Both the position numbers and the translations under genes were made by a program. Positions 1 to 9,042 of a stretch of DNA of 38,185 nt are shown piece by piece; within the stretch, counting starts at the first letter, position 1, and each line of letters begins with the position of its first letter. The notes under the pieces are model-generated. The model was not told the origin of the DNA. It ran no database searches and saw nothing but the letters and a program-made list of their open reading frames with translations. Source of the stretch: Trabulsiella guamensis ATCC 49490 (GTDB taxonomy: Bacteria; Pseudomonadota; Gammaproteobacteria; Enterobacterales; Enterobacteriaceae); NCBI RefSeq assembly GCF_000734965.1, contig NZ_JMTB01000034.1, forward strand, positions 1 to 38,185, written 5' to 3'.

Positions 1-662
1 AACCCGGCGTGGAGACTGACCTCCTGCGACTGGCGCAGCGCCTGTTTTGCCGCCTGCAACGCCAGCGGTGCGCGCGCGGCGATAGTTTTCGCCAGCTGTA
101 ATGCGTATTCCTGCGTCAGCGCGGGCGGACAAATGTCACTCACCAGTCCGGCCTCGCGGGCGCGTCTGGCATCGATGCTTTCACCACTCAGCACCATACG
201 GCTGGCCAGCGCTTTACCGACAGAGCGAATCAACCGCTGGGTGCCACCGGCACCGGGCATGATGCCGAGCGTAATTTCCGGTAACCCGAAACGGGCGTTT
301 TCTCCCGCCAGCACGGTGTCGCAGAGCATCGCCAGCTCGCAGCCCGCGCCCAGCGCATAGCCATTCACCGCCGCAATCAGCGGTTTATTGAAAGCATCGA
401 TGCGCGCCCACAGCCGCGGGCGAACGTCGTTTAATGTCGCAACGAGATCGTTGTCTGCCATTTCATTGAGATCCGCCCCGGCGGCAAAAAAGCGTTCATT
501 GCCGCTGATCACACAGGCCACAATCGCCGGGTTTTGCTCAGCAGACTCCAGCGCATCAGCAATCTGCATCAGTAACGTGTTATTCAACGCATTGCGCGCC
601 TGCGGCCGGTTGAGGGTCAGCAGCAGCACGCGGTCATACTGTTCTGTCAGCAGTTCGCTCAT
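1..662 (-). CDS. paaF: PaaF, 2,3-dehydroadipyl-CoA hydratase (3' end outside window)
   Basis: Crotonase-fold enoyl-CoA hydratase of the lower phenylacetyl-CoA pathway, adding water to 2,3-dehydroadipyl-CoA in the cytoplasm. Translating the minus strand from the ATG at 662 gives MSELLTEQYDRVLLLTLNRP, an open frame to the window edge (about 220 of the usual 255 residues). The two catalytic glutamates of the family are present: Glu in GAGCELAM and Glu in the PEI of FGLPEITLGIMPG, 20 residues apart as in mitochondrial crotonase. The GAGGTQRL segment follows. The start codon overlaps the paaE stop in an ATGA arrangement, so the two are translationally coupled. It is partial only because the window ends; paaG and later genes would be expected to its left. 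Confidence 0.95.
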   Translation of the reverse strand, partial: MSELLTEQYDRVLLLTLNRPQARNALNNTLLMQIADALESAEQNPAIVACVISGNERFFAAGADLNEMADNDLVATLNDVRPRLWARIDAFNKPLIAAVNGYALGAGCELAMLCDTVLAGENARFGLPEITLGIMPGAGGTQRLIRSVGKALASRMVLSGESIDARRAREAGLVSDICPPALTQEYALQLAKTIAARAPLALQAAKQALRQSQEVSLHAG

Positions 663-1729
663 GCCATCCCCTTCGCGTCAAAATCGACAATCACGTCCGG
701 CGTGATCGGCAGCGCCTGACAACTCAGCACATACCCGGCAGCCAGTTCATCGGCTTCGAGACTGTAATTGGTGGTCATTGTGACGTTACCGCGCAGCACT
801 TTGCATTTGCAGGTGGCGCAGACGCCGCCCTTGCAGGCGTACGGTAAATCGGCCCCCTGACGCAGCGCGGCATCGAGAATGCTTTCGTCGTCAGCGGTCA
901 ACGTAACCTGACGGTCGCGCCCGTCCTGCCGCACGGTGACCGTCTGCCCCTGCGCCTGTACGCTGGTGGTTCGGCGTACGCCGCTACCAGGTGTATTAAA
1001 GCGCTCAAGGTGTATGGATTTTTTCGCCATACCGAGTGCCAGCAGCGCGGTTTCCGCGTCGTCCATCATTGCCGCCGGGCCACAGATAAAGGCTTCATCA
1101 AACTGACTGAAGTTGATCAGCGTGCGCGACAGCGCCTGCAGTTTTTCACTATCAATACGCCCGTGCAGCAGATCGCTGTCGAAAGTTTCCTGGCTGAACA
1201 GGCAGACCAGTTGCAGACGCGTCGGGTAGCGGTCTTTGAGATCAGCCAGCGCCTGGCGAAACATCATGCTCTGGCTGCTGCGGTTGCCGTAAATCACGGT
1301 AAACAGGCTGTCCGGTTCGGTCGCCAGCGTGGTTTCCACAATCGCCAGCATCGGCGTGATACCGGAACCGGCAGCGATGGCGAGATAGTTACCGCGGCGG
1401 TCTGGCTGTGGCTGATAGCCGAACAATCCCTGCGGCACCATGACATCCAGTACCATGCCCTGTTTAATCTCCTGACGGGCATAGTTCGAGAAACGCCCGC
1501 CATCAATGGCTTTTACCGCCACGCTGATTTCACCGGGCCGCGCCCCCCGGCAGATGGAATAACAGCGGCGCAGCTCGTCGTTACCCAGCCGGGTTTTCAG
1601 CGTCAGATGCTGACCGGGGCGGAAGGCATAAGCCGCCTGTAACGCATCAGGCACCGCAAAGGTAATGGTTACCGCGTCGCGGGTTTCGGGTTCAACTTTT
1701 GCCACCGTAAGCGAATGGAACGTCGTCAT
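659..1729 (-). CDS. paaE: PaaE, reductase subunit of phenylacetyl-CoA 1,2-epoxidase
   Basis: Passes electrons from NADPH through FAD and a 2Fe-2S cluster to the PaaA di-iron site. The N-terminal two thirds is a ferredoxin-NADP reductase module, with the FAD-binding RRCYSICRG near residue 55 and the nucleotide-binding AAGSGITPM. The C-terminal domain is a plant-type ferredoxin, seen as ACKGGVCATCKCKV plus a downstream Cys in YVLSCQA. The ATG at 1729 gives 356 residues, the E. coli length, and is preceded by GAGG. A longer open frame upstream overlaps paaD and is not used. It starts 7 bases after the paaD stop and ends overlapping the paaF start, inside the paaABCDEF operon. Confidence 0.96.
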   Translation of the reverse strand: MTTFHSLTVAKVEPETRDAVTITFAVPDALQAAYAFRPGQHLTLKTRLGNDELRRCYSICRGARPGEISVAVKAIDGGRFSNYARQEIKQGMVLDVMVPQGLFGYQPQPDRRGNYLAIAAGSGITPMLAIVETTLATEPDSLFTVIYGNRSSQSMMFRQALADLKDRYPTRLQLVCLFSQETFDSDLLHGRIDSEKLQALSRTLINFSQFDEAFICGPAAMMDDAETALLALGMAKKSIHLERFNTPGSGVRRTTSVQAQGQTVTVRQDGRDRQVTLTADDESILDAALRQGADLPYACKGGVCATCKCKVLRGNVTMTTNYSLEADELAAGYVLSCQALPITPDVIVDFDAKGMA

Positions 1730-1736
1730 GGCAACC

Positions 1737-2234
1737 TCAAATACATTTAAAGTAATCAAAGGGTTCGCGGCAGTTGTCGCAGCGGTACAGCGCTTTGCAG
1801 GCCGTCGAACCGAATTCGCTGATAAGCGTCGAGTGATTGCTGCCACAGCGCGGGCAACTGACCGTTTCGGGGATCCCGGCATGGCAGGCATGGGCCTGTG
1901 GCGGGCTGATGCCGTACTGACGCAGCCGTTCGCGGGCATCAGCACTCATCCAGTCAGTGGTCCACGGCGGATCGAGTTGCAGCGAAATGTGCACTGGCGT
2001 ATAGCCGTTGTCGGTCATGACTCGGCGGATTTCGCCCAGCAGATGTTCGGTCGCCGGGCAGCCGGAATAGGTCGGCGTGAAGCCAATCACCCAGCCGTCA
2101 CCCTGCTGCGCTACGCGGCGCACCATGCCTAAATCGGTAATGGTGAGCACCGGCACTTCCGGGTCCGGAATTTGCCCCAGCAGCACCCATATCTGATGCA
2201 CTTCGGCAGGGGCAAGGGTGGTGAGACGTTGCAT
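1737..2234 (-). CDS. paaD: PaaD, Fe-S maturation-type protein of the phenylacetyl-CoA epoxidase cluster
   Basis: A 165-residue protein with an N-terminal MIP18/DUF59-like domain (PDPEVPVLTITDLGMVRRV, TYSGCPATEHL) and a C-terminal zinc-ribbon-like tail with CPRCGS and CDNCREPF cysteine pairs. The DUF59 family takes part in Fe-S cluster assembly. PaaD is needed for epoxidase activity in vivo but is not part of the purified catalytic complex, and a role in maturing the PaaE cluster is the usual inference. Full length compared with E. coli. It lies between paaC (12-base gap) and paaE (7-base gap), all on the minus strand. Confidence 0.95.
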   Translation of the reverse strand: MQRLTTLAPAEVHQIWVLLGQIPDPEVPVLTITDLGMVRRVAQQGDGWVIGFTPTYSGCPATEHLLGEIRRVMTDNGYTPVHISLQLDPPWTTDWMSADARERLRQYGISPPQAHACHAGIPETVSCPRCGSNHSTLISEFGSTACKALYRCDNCREPFDYFKCI

Positions 2235-2246
2235 GCTGACCTCCGG

Positions 2247-3002
2247 TTACCACTGTTGCGCGGGATACATTCGCTGCAGATACTGCATCTCCGCCAGCAC
2301 TGGACCGAGATGTTCGGTATGCAGCCCCTGCTTGCCGCCCCTACGGTAAGCCGCGTCGGCGGGCACGTTAAGTCCGGCCTCGCAAAAACCCCTGGCGATT
2401 TCCGTTTCCCATTCAGCGCGTAGCGTACGCGGATCAACTGCAATCCCCTGCTCGCTCAGCGCGATATCCAGCGCATCGGCGTCAAACAGTTCGGCAGTAA
2501 AGCGCCAGGCATTGTCCAGCGCTTGCTGCATGCGCTGCGTGGACAGTTCGGTACCCTGTCCAAGACGCACCATCCACCCGCGGCTGAAACGCAGGTGGTA
2601 ACGCGCTTCTTTGATGGCTTTGGCGGCAATGGCGGCAATTTGCGGATCACGGCTGGCGGTCAGGCGGCTGAACAGCGCGACGTGCCAGGCATCCATCAGA
2701 TACTGGCGGGCAATCGTGTCGGCAAAGTTGCCATTCGGCTGTTCAACCAGTAACAGGTTGCTAAACTGGCGTTCATCGCGGAAAAAAACGAGCGTGTCTT
2801 CATCGCCCTCGCCATGGCGTTCTGCGGCATACGTCAGAAAATTGCGCGCCTGCCCCAGCAGATCGAGACCGATATTGGCGAGCGCCAGATCGATTTCCAG
2901 CTCCGGCGCATGGCCGCACCAGGCGGAAAGCCGCTGTGCCAGTACCAGACAATTATCACCGAGGCGCAGCGCGTAAGTGGCGATGGGGTCGTTCGTTATC
3001 AT
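2247..3002 (-). CDS. paaC: PaaC, structural subunit of phenylacetyl-CoA 1,2-epoxidase
   Basis: Ferritin-like partner of PaaA in the ring-epoxidising multicomponent monooxygenase. It keeps the helical fold but serves as scaffold and does not carry the working di-iron centre. Recognised by LRLGDNCLVLAQRLSAWCGH, EIDLALANIGLDLLGQARN, KEARYHLRFSRGW and the C-terminal HTEHLGPVLAEMQYLQRM. The ATG at 3002 (MITNDPIATYALRLGD) gives 251 residues against 248 in E. coli; the difference is in the first few residues. The frame continues upstream into paaB but that extension has no family similarity. It starts 7 bases after the paaB stop. Confidence 0.95.
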   Translation of the reverse strand: MITNDPIATYALRLGDNCLVLAQRLSAWCGHAPELEIDLALANIGLDLLGQARNFLTYAAERHGEGDEDTLVFFRDERQFSNLLLVEQPNGNFADTIARQYLMDAWHVALFSRLTASRDPQIAAIAAKAIKEARYHLRFSRGWMVRLGQGTELSTQRMQQALDNAWRFTAELFDADALDIALSEQGIAVDPRTLRAEWETEIARGFCEAGLNVPADAAYRRGGKQGLHTEHLGPVLAEMQYLQRMYPAQQW

Positions 3003-3009
3003 CACCACC

Positions 3010-3297
3010 TCACATATGCTCAATGCCGTCAGGAATGGTGTAGAACGTCGGATGACGGTACACTTTGCTTTCTGACGGGTCGAAAAACTCACCGCGCTCT
3101 TCCGGCTGCGAGGCGACGATCTCACTGGCTTTTACCACCCAAATTGAACAGCCTTCATTGCGGCGGGTGTAGGCGTCGCGGGCATTTTCCAGCGCCATGC
3201 GATCGTCTGCGGCATGCAGACTGCCAACGTGACGATGGGAAAGCCCCTGTTTGCTGCGAACAAACACTTCATACAATGGCCAGTAAACATTGCTCAT
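3010..3297 (-). CDS. paaB: PaaB, small subunit of phenylacetyl-CoA 1,2-epoxidase
   Basis: A 95-residue protein, the same length as E. coli PaaB, linking PaaAC heterodimers in the epoxidase complex and needed for activity with the reductase. It begins MSNVYWPLYEVFVRSKQGLS and contains HVGSLHAADDRMALENARD and the tail HPTFYTIPDGIEHM. A second in-frame ATG directly upstream (3300) would add one Met; 3297 matches the family start. An AGGAGG-like sequence lies just upstream. The spacing is 11 bases from the paaA stop and 7 bases to paaC. Confidence 0.95.
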   Translation of the reverse strand: MSNVYWPLYEVFVRSKQGLSHRHVGSLHAADDRMALENARDAYTRRNEGCSIWVVKASEIVASQPEERGEFFDPSESKVYRHPTFYTIPDGIEHM

Positions 3298-3308
3298 CAT
3301 GATCCTCC

Positions 3309-4238
3309 TCAGGCGACGTGGCGGGCATGTTGTTTCTGCGCGTGGGCCAGCGCAGCTTCGCGCACCCACTCACCGTCGTCCCACGCTTTGCGTTTTGCGG
3401 CGATGCGTTCGTAATTGCAGACGCCGCGTCCGTTAATCACCTCGTTAAATTCCTGCCAGTCGATCTCACCAAATCGGTAATGGCCGCTGGCCTCGTCGAA
3501 ATGCAGATCCGGATCCGGCACAGTCATACCCAGCATTTCCACCTGGGGAATGGTGTTGTCGACGAAGCGTTGACGCAGTTCATCGTTAGAATGCCGTTTG
3601 ATTTTCCACGCCAGGCTGCGGGCGCTGTTCGGCGAGTTGTCGTCATTCGGGCCAAACATCATCAGTGACGGCCACCAGAAGCGGTTGATGGCGTCCTGTA
3701 GCATCTGACGCTGGGCATCACTGCCCTGTGACAGTGTCACGCAAGCTTCAAATCCCTGGCGCTGATGAAAACTCTCCTCTTTACAGATTTTCACCATCGC
3801 CCGCGCATACGGCCCATAAGAGGTCCGGCACAGCGCCACCTGGTTAACAATAGCGGCACCATCCACCAGCCAGCCGATCACCCCGATGTCCGCCCAGCTC
3901 AGCGTCGGGTAGTTAAAAATCGAGGAGTATTTCATCTTGCCATCGAGCATCTTCTGATAGAGATCCTCTCGGGCGCAGCCGAGGGTTTCCGCGGCACTGT
4001 AGAGATAGAGGCCATGACCGGCTTCGTCCTGAACTTTTGCCAGCAGAATGGCCTTACGGCGCAAAGACGGCGCGCGGGTGATCCAGTTCCCTTCCGGCAG
4101 CATGCCGACGATTTCGGAATGCGCATGCTGACCAATCTGGCGGATCAGCGTTTGGCGATAGGCATCCGGCATCCAGTCCTGCGGCTCGATGGCGGTTTCC
4201 TGCGCGATGCGCTCGTTAAAGCGTTGCTCTTCTGTCAC
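3309..4238 (-). CDS. paaA: PaaA, catalytic oxygenase subunit of phenylacetyl-CoA 1,2-epoxidase
   Basis: Di-iron oxygenase subunit that epoxidises the ring of phenylacetyl-CoA, the committing step of the aerobic hybrid pathway. It has 309 residues, as in E. coli. The ferritin-like iron motifs are visible as [17 protein letters not shown] and [16 protein letters not shown], giving the Glu and His ligands. The start is GTG at 4238 (GTG ACA GAA GAG) with AAGG seven bases upstream; the encoded N-terminus [20 protein letters not shown] aligns with E. coli. First gene of the minus-strand paa operon, transcribed away from paaZ across a shared control region. Confidence 0.97.
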   Translation of the reverse strand: MTEEQRFNERIAQETAIEPQDWMPDAYRQTLIRQIGQHAHSEIVGMLPEGNWITRAPSLRRKAILLAKVQDEAGHGLYLYSAAETLGCAREDLYQKMLDGKMKYSSIFNYPTLSWADIGVIGWLVDGAAIVNQVALCRTSYGPYARAMVKICKEESFHQRQGFEACVTLSQGSDAQRQMLQDAINRFWWPSLMMFGPNDDNSPNSARSLAWKIKRHSNDELRQRFVDNTIPQVEMLGMTVPDPDLHFDEASGHYRFGEIDWQEFNEVINGRGVCNYERIAAKRKAWDDGEWVREAALAHAQKQHARHVA

Positions 4239-4279
4239 GTCATCACCTTATGATTCCAGTTAAACCCGCTTATCGTGAT

Positions 4280-4294
4280 ATTGCGAATCACTTT
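4280..4294 (-). promoter_or_regulatory. PaaX-like operator on the paaA side
   Basis: On the minus strand the bases read AAAGTGATTCGCAAT. This is close to the 15-base PaaX box as I recall it, built around TGATTC. It lies about 45 bases before the paaA start codon. PaaX is the GntR-type repressor of paa that is released by phenylacetyl-CoA. A matching box on the opposite strand lies near paaZ. The consensus is from memory. Confidence 0.55.
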
Positions 4295-4350
4295 GCTTTA
4301 TAAAAGTTACATAACGGTTAACTAAAAACACAAATTATGTTTATGTTTTC

Positions 4351-4366
4351 TGTGACATCACTCGCA
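4351..4366. promoter_or_regulatory. CRP-like site in the paaA/paaZ divergent promoter region
   Basis: TGTGACATCACTCGCA has the TGTGA-N6-TCACA layout with one mismatch in the second half. It sits between the paaA and paaZ start codons. The E. coli Pa and Pz promoters are known to need CRP and IHF, so this is the expected activator site. No convincing IHF core was picked out by eye. Confidence 0.6.
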
Positions 4367-4464
4367 ACCCATTTATTAACGTCAAGTATTTTCAATAGGT
4401 TAATTTTTTAGAACATAAAGACAGCGGTCTCATTGTTAATAAATTATTAAATTCATCCTTGATT

Positions 4465-4479
4465 TTTATGATTCATAAT
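4465..4479 (+). promoter_or_regulatory. PaaX-like operator on the paaZ side
   Basis: TTTATGATTCATAAT on the plus strand has the same TGATTC core and A/T flanks as the box at 4280-4294, but in opposite orientation. It lies 45 bases before the paaZ start codon. The symmetric placement of one box per divergent promoter supports a repressor site for both transcription units. Confidence 0.5.
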
Positions 4480-4523
4480 CAAACTATGTAATGCAAAGCA
4501 ACGTAACACTTTGGAGATCGATG

Positions 4524-6563
4524 ATGCAGCAGTTAACCAGTTATTTATCCGGCGAGTGGCAAGCAGGCCGCGGTCGTGCGCGCGAAATCCATCACGCCAT
4601 TACCGGCGACGTGCTGTGGGAAGTGAGCAGTGAAGGTCTCGACATGGCGAAGGCGCGACGCTTTGCGATTGAGCACGGCGGCAAAGCATTACAGGCAATG
4701 ACCTTCATTGAGCGCGCGGCGATGCTCAAAGCTGTCGCCCGCCACCTGCTGGAGCAGAAAGAGACCTTTTACGCGCTGTCCGCGCAAACCGGCGCCACGC
4801 GGGCCGACAGTTGGGTGGACATTGAAGGCGGCATCGGCACGTTGTTTACCTATGCCGGGCTCGGCAGCCGCGAACTGCCGGACGACACCCTGTGGCCGGA
4901 AGATGATCTGATCCCGTTATCGAAAGGTGGCAGTTTTGCCGCCCGCCATGTGCTGACATCAAAATCCGGCGTCGCGGTACATATCAACGCTTTTAACTTC
5001 CCCTGCTGGGGAATGCTGGAAAAACTCGCACCAACGTGGCTGGCGGGCATGCCAGCCATCATCAAACCCGCTACCGCGACGGCACAGGTCACTCAGGCGA
5101 TGGTGAAAGCCATTGTCGACAGTGGTCTGGTGCCGGACGGCGCCATCAACCTGATTTGCGGCAGCGCGGGAGATTTGCTTGACCATCTCGATACGCAGGA
5201 TGTGGTGACCTTCACCGGATCGGCATCTACCGGCCAGATGCTGCGCGTTCATCCCAATATCGTCGCAAATTCAATACCGTTCACCATGGAAGCCGATTCC
5301 CTGAACTGCTGTGTGCTTGGCGATGATGTCACGCCGGAACAGCCGGAATTCGCCCTGTTCATCCGCGAAGTGGTGCGGGAAATGACGGCGAAAGCCGGAC
5401 AAAAATGTACTGCGATCCGCCGTATCATCGTGCCACAGGCGCAGGTGCAGGCGGTCAGTGAGGCGTTGATTGCGCATCTGAAAAAAGTCACGGTGGGCGA
5501 TCCCGCGCAGGAGGGGGTGAAAATGGGCGCGCTGGTCAATGCTGAACAGCGTCAGGATGTGCAGGAGCGCGTGAACACACTGCTCGCCGCGGGGTGTGAG
5601 ATCCGTCTCGGTGGTAAGGCCGACCTTAACGCCGCAGGCGCGTTTTTCCCGCCGACGTTGTTATGGTGCCCGCAGCCGGACGAGACGCCTGCCGTGCATG
5701 AGACAGAAGCCTTTGGCCCTGTCGCCACACTAATGCCCTGTCAGGATCGCGATCATGCACTGGCGCTGGCGTGTGCCGGGCAAGGCAGCCTCGCCGGAAC
5801 ACTGGTTACCGCTGACGGTGAACTGGCGCGTGCGTTTATCCTCGGTGCCGCACGTGCGCATGGTCGTATTCAGGTACTGAATGAAGAATCTTCGAAAGAA
5901 TCTACCGGACACGGTTCACCGCTGCCGCAACTGGTTCACGGCGGCCCGGGGCGCGCGGGTGGCGGTGAAGAGCTGGGCGGTCTGCGGGCGGTAAAACACT
6001 ACATGCAGCGTACGGCAATTCAGGGAAGCCCTACTATGCTCGCCGCCATCAGCAGGCAATGGGTACGCGGTGCGCAAGTGACAGAAGACCGTATCCATCC
6101 GTTCCGTAAATATTTCGAAGAATTGCAGCCGGGCGACAGTCTGCTGACACCGCGCCGGACCATGACTGAAGCGGATATCGTTAATTTTGCCTGTCTGAGC
6201 GGTGATCACTTCTACGCCCATATGGATAAAATTGCCGCAGCGGAATCATTGTTTGGCGAGCGTGTGGTGCATGGCTATTTCGTGATTTCCGCTGCTGCCG
6301 GGCTGTTCGTGGATGATGGCGTCGGACCGGTTATTGCCAATTACGGCATGGAGAATCTGCGGTTTATCGAGCCGGTAAAACCTGGCGACACCATTCAGGT
6401 TCGCCTGACCTGTAAGCGCAAGACGGTGAAACGGCAGAAAACCGCTGAAGAGAAACCGACCGGCGTGGTGGAATGGGCCGTCGAGATTTTCAATCAGCAT
6501 CAGCAGACAGTGGCGCTCTACTCCATCCTGACACTGGTCGCGCGTCAGAAAGGCGACCTCTGA
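4524..6563 (+). CDS. paaZ: PaaZ, oxepin-CoA hydrolase / 3-oxo-5,6-dehydrosuberyl-CoA semialdehyde dehydrogenase
   Basis: Bifunctional ring-opening enzyme: the C-terminal MaoC-type (R)-hydratase opens oxepin-CoA, and the N-terminal NADP-dependent aldehyde dehydrogenase oxidises the reactive aldehyde. With the ATG at 4524 ([15 protein letters not shown]) the protein has 679 residues, against 681 in E. coli. In this numbering Glu256 (TMEADSLNC) and Cys295 (AGQKCTA) are the dehydrogenase catalytic pair, and Asp561 ([11 protein letters not shown]) is the hydratase base; all are present. GGAG lies 7 bases before 4524, which favours it over the ATG at 4521 or a GTG-type start further upstream. Transcribed alone, divergently from paaA. 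Confidence 0.97.
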   Translation: MQQLTSYLSGEWQAGRGRAREIHHAITGDVLWEVSSEGLDMAKARRFAIEHGGKALQAMTFIERAAMLKAVARHLLEQKETFYALSAQTGATRADSWVDIEGGIGTLFTYAGLGSRELPDDTLWPEDDLIPLSKGGSFAARHVLTSKSGVAVHINAFNFPCWGMLEKLAPTWLAGMPAIIKPATATAQVTQAMVKAIVDSGLVPDGAINLICGSAGDLLDHLDTQDVVTFTGSASTGQMLRVHPNIVANSIPFTMEADSLNCCVLGDDVTPEQPEFALFIREVVREMTAKAGQKCTAIRRIIVPQAQVQAVSEALIAHLKKVTVGDPAQEGVKMGALVNAEQRQDVQERVNTLLAAGCEIRLGGKADLNAAGAFFPPTLLWCPQPDETPAVHETEAFGPVATLMPCQDRDHALALACAGQGSLAGTLVTADGELARAFILGAARAHGRIQVLNEESSKESTGHGSPLPQLVHGGPGRAGGGEELGGLRAVKHYMQRTAIQGSPTMLAAISRQWVRGAQVTEDRIHPFRKYFEELQPGDSLLTPRRTMTEADIVNFACLSGDHFYAHMDKIAAAESLFGERVVHGYFVISAAAGLFVDDGVGPVIANYGMENLRFIEPVKPGDTIQVRLTCKRKTVKRQKTAEEKPTGVVEWAVEIFNQHQQTVALYSILTLVARQKGDL

Positions 6564-6577
6564 TCCGCAGCAACATT

Positions 6578-6603
6578 GCCGGGCAGCATTCCGCCTGCCC
6601 GGC
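6578..6603. other. Strong hairpin downstream of paaZ
   Basis: A perfect 9-base inverted repeat (GCCGGGCAG / CTGCCCGGC) with an 8-base loop starts 15 bases after the paaZ stop. No T run follows, so it is not a textbook intrinsic terminator. It may stabilise the paaZ 3' end or cooperate with Rho. Confidence 0.5.
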
Positions 6604-6622
6604 ACGCAAAAACTTCCCAACC

Positions 6623-6660
6623 TGGCACATCTGACAAACAACCTGGCAGCAGCAGGCAAA
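6623..6660 (+). promoter_or_regulatory. Paired FeaR-type boxes before tynA
   Basis: TGGCACATCTGACAAA (6623-6638) fits the FeaR consensus TGNCA-N8-AAA as I recall it. A second copy begins exactly 21 bases later at 6644 (TGGCAGCAGCAGGCAAA), with the AAA shifted by one base. Two direct boxes two helical turns apart suit an AraC-family activator. A GATAAT -10 element lies at 6685-6690 with no good -35, as expected for an activator-dependent promoter. Confidence 0.6.
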
Positions 6661-6738
6661 CACCTTTGCGCGTCTGCCTGTCAGGATAATGTTGTCACAA
6701 CGCTCACAACACAACAAAACAATAAGACGAGGTCAAAC

Positions 6739-9006
6739 ATGGGAAGCCGCTCTTTTTTCTCTCCCCGCAGAACGACGCTGGCGCTGGCTGTCGCGCTGTG
6801 TTGCTCCTGGCAGTCTCCGGGCTTCGCCCACGGCGGTGAAGCACACATGGTGCCGATGGACAAAACGCTACAGGAATTTGGCGCTGACGTGCAGTGGGAT
6901 GATTACGCTCAAGTTTTTACCCTGATCAAAGATGGCGCGTACGTCAAAGTTAAACCGGGCGCGAAAACCGCCATCGTCAACGGCAAGCCGCTAACGCTGC
7001 AGGTGCCGGTGGTGATGAAAGAGAATAAAGCCTGGGTTTCCGACACCTTCATCAACGACGTGTTTCAGTCCGGGCTGGATCAGACCTTCCAGGTCGAGAA
7101 GAAACCGCATCCGCTCAACTCGCTGACCGCCGATGAGATCCGCGCGGCGGTGGAAATTGTCAAAGCCGCACCGGACTTCAAACCTAACACCCGCTTTACC
7201 GAGATTTCGCTGCGTGAACCCGACAAAGCCGCGGTCTGGGATTTTGCTCTCACCGGCAAAGCGGTCAGCGCTCCGCGCGAAGCCAATGTTATCATGCTTG
7301 ACGGTAAACATGTCATCGAAGGCGTGGTTGACCTGCAGAATAGAAAAGTAACTTCCTGGCAACCCATTAAAGACGCACACGGTATGGTATTGCTGGATGA
7401 TTTCGCCACTGTACAGAATGTCATCGACAACAGCAGCGAGTTTGCGCAGGTGTTGAAAAAGCACGGTATCAACGATCCGAAAAAGGTCATTACTACCCCG
7501 CTGACTGTCGGCTATTTTGACGGCAAAGATGGTCTGAAACAGGATGCACGGCTACTGAAAGTCATCAGCTATCTCGACTTTGGTGACGGCAATTACTGGG
7601 CACATCCGATTGAAAATCTGGTAGCGGTGGTTGATCTCGAGCAGAAGAAGATCATTAAGATTGAGGAAGGCCCGGTGATCCCGGTACCGCTGACGCCTCG
7701 CCCGTATGATGGCCGTGACCGCGTGAAACCAGCGCTGAAACCGCTGGAGATCATCGAACCTGAAGGAAAGAACTACACCATTACCGGCGATATGATCCAC
7801 TGGCAGAACTGGGATTTCCACCTGCGCCTGAACTCGCGCGTCGGGCCGATTCTGTCAACCGTGACGTATAACGACAATGGCAAGAAACGCAAAATCATGT
7901 ATGAAGGTTCGCTCGGCGGGATGATCGTCCCCTATGGCGACCCGGACACCGGCTGGTATTTCAAAGCCTATCTTGATTCCGGCGATTACGGTATGGGTAC
8001 CCTGACCTCGCCGATCGTGCGCGGGAAAGATGCGCCGTCCAACGCCGTGCTGCTTGATGAAACCATTGCCGACTATGCCGGTGTGCCGATGGACATTCCC
8101 CGCGCTATCGCCGTGTTCGAACGCTATGCCGGGCCGGAGTATAAACATCAGGAACTGGGGAAACCGAACGTCAGCACCGAACGCCGCGAACTGGTGATCC
8201 GCTGGATCAGCACCGTCGGCAATTATGATTACATCTTTGACTGGATCTTCCACGAAAACGGCACCATCGGCATTGATGCCGGGGCGACGGGTATTGAAGC
8301 GGTGAAAGGCGTGAAAGCGAAAACCATGCATGATCCCTCCGCGAAAGCCGATACCCGCCATGGCACGCTGATCGACCATAACATTGTCGGCACCACGCAC
8401 CAGCATATCTACAATTTCCGTCTTGACCTCGATGTGGATGGCGAAAACAACCGGCTGGTGGCGATGGATCCTGAAGTGAAGCCAAACACCGCTGGCGGAC
8501 CGCGCACCAGCACCATGCAGGTGAATCAGTACACGATCGGCAGCGAACAACAGGCAGCGCAGAAATTTGACCCCGGCACCATCCGCTTGCTCAGCAATAC
8601 GCAGAAAGAAAATCGTATGGGTAACCCGGTGTCGTATCAGATTATCCCTTACGCAGGCGGCACACACCCGGTGGCGACCGGTGCGAAATTTGCCCCGGAT
8701 GAGTGGATTTACCATCGTCTGAGCTTTATGGATAAACAGTTGTGGGTGACGCGCTATCATCCGAACGAGCGTTTCCCTGAAGGCAAATACCCGAACCGCT
8801 CGACGCACGATACCGGGCTGGGGCTGTACAGTAAGGACAACGAGTCACTGGATAATCATGATGATGTGGTGTGGGTAACCACCGGCACGACTCACGTCGC
8901 CCGCGCCGAAGAGTGGCCAATCATGCCAACAGAATGGGTGCATGCGCTGTTGAAACCGTGGAACTTCTTCGATGAAACCCCGACGCTTGGGGAAAAGCAG
9001 AAATAA
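6739..9006 (+). CDS. tynA: TynA, periplasmic copper/TPQ primary-amine oxidase
   Basis: Oxidises phenylethylamine, tyramine and related amines to aldehydes plus ammonia and hydrogen peroxide in the periplasm. It has 755 residues against 757 in E. coli. A 30-residue Sec signal peptide ends at SPGFA before HGGEAH. Key residues are all present (precursor numbering, mature in brackets): catalytic base Asp413 (383), the tyrosine converted to topaquinone Tyr496 (466) in GNYDYIF, and copper ligands His554 and His556 (524, 526) in THQHIY and His719 (689). The start at 6739 has ACGAGG upstream. It pairs with feaB, which oxidises the aldehyde product, and both are probably switched on by FeaR. Confidence 0.98.
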   Translation: MGSRSFFSPRRTTLALAVALCCSWQSPGFAHGGEAHMVPMDKTLQEFGADVQWDDYAQVFTLIKDGAYVKVKPGAKTAIVNGKPLTLQVPVVMKENKAWVSDTFINDVFQSGLDQTFQVEKKPHPLNSLTADEIRAAVEIVKAAPDFKPNTRFTEISLREPDKAAVWDFALTGKAVSAPREANVIMLDGKHVIEGVVDLQNRKVTSWQPIKDAHGMVLLDDFATVQNVIDNSSEFAQVLKKHGINDPKKVITTPLTVGYFDGKDGLKQDARLLKVISYLDFGDGNYWAHPIENLVAVVDLEQKKIIKIEEGPVIPVPLTPRPYDGRDRVKPALKPLEIIEPEGKNYTITGDMIHWQNWDFHLRLNSRVGPILSTVTYNDNGKKRKIMYEGSLGGMIVPYGDPDTGWYFKAYLDSGDYGMGTLTSPIVRGKDAPSNAVLLDETIADYAGVPMDIPRAIAVFERYAGPEYKHQELGKPNVSTERRELVIRWISTVGNYDYIFDWIFHENGTIGIDAGATGIEAVKGVKAKTMHDPSAKADTRHGTLIDHNIVGTTHQHIYNFRLDLDVDGENNRLVAMDPEVKPNTAGGPRTSTMQVNQYTIGSEQQAAQKFDPGTIRLLSNTQKENRMGNPVSYQIIPYAGGTHPVATGAKFAPDEWIYHRLSFMDKQLWVTRYHPNERFPEGKYPNRSTHDTGLGLYSKDNESLDNHDDVVWVTTGTTHVARAEEWPIMPTEWVHALLKPWNFFDETPTLGEKQK

Positions 9007-9008
9007 AG

Positions 9009-9028
9009 AAAGGGGCGCAAGCCCCTTT
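9009..9028. terminator. Bidirectional terminator between tynA and feaB
   Basis: A perfect 8-base stem, AAAGGGGC / GCCCCTTT, closed by a GCAA tetraloop, starts right after the tynA stop. The A run on one side and T run on the other allow it to end transcription from tynA (plus) and from feaB (minus). Confidence 0.85.
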
Positions 9029-9042
9029 GTTGATTCAGACCG

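Noticed and set aside
1010-1642. Long plus-strand open frame opposite paaE (210 codons)
   Set aside because: It lies wholly within paaE on the other strand, has no ribosome binding site and no family features. GC-rich genes often give such antisense frames.
7855-8808. Long minus-strand open frame opposite tynA (317 codons)
   Set aside because: Antisense to the best conserved part of tynA; composition is rich in Arg and His as expected of a shadow frame.
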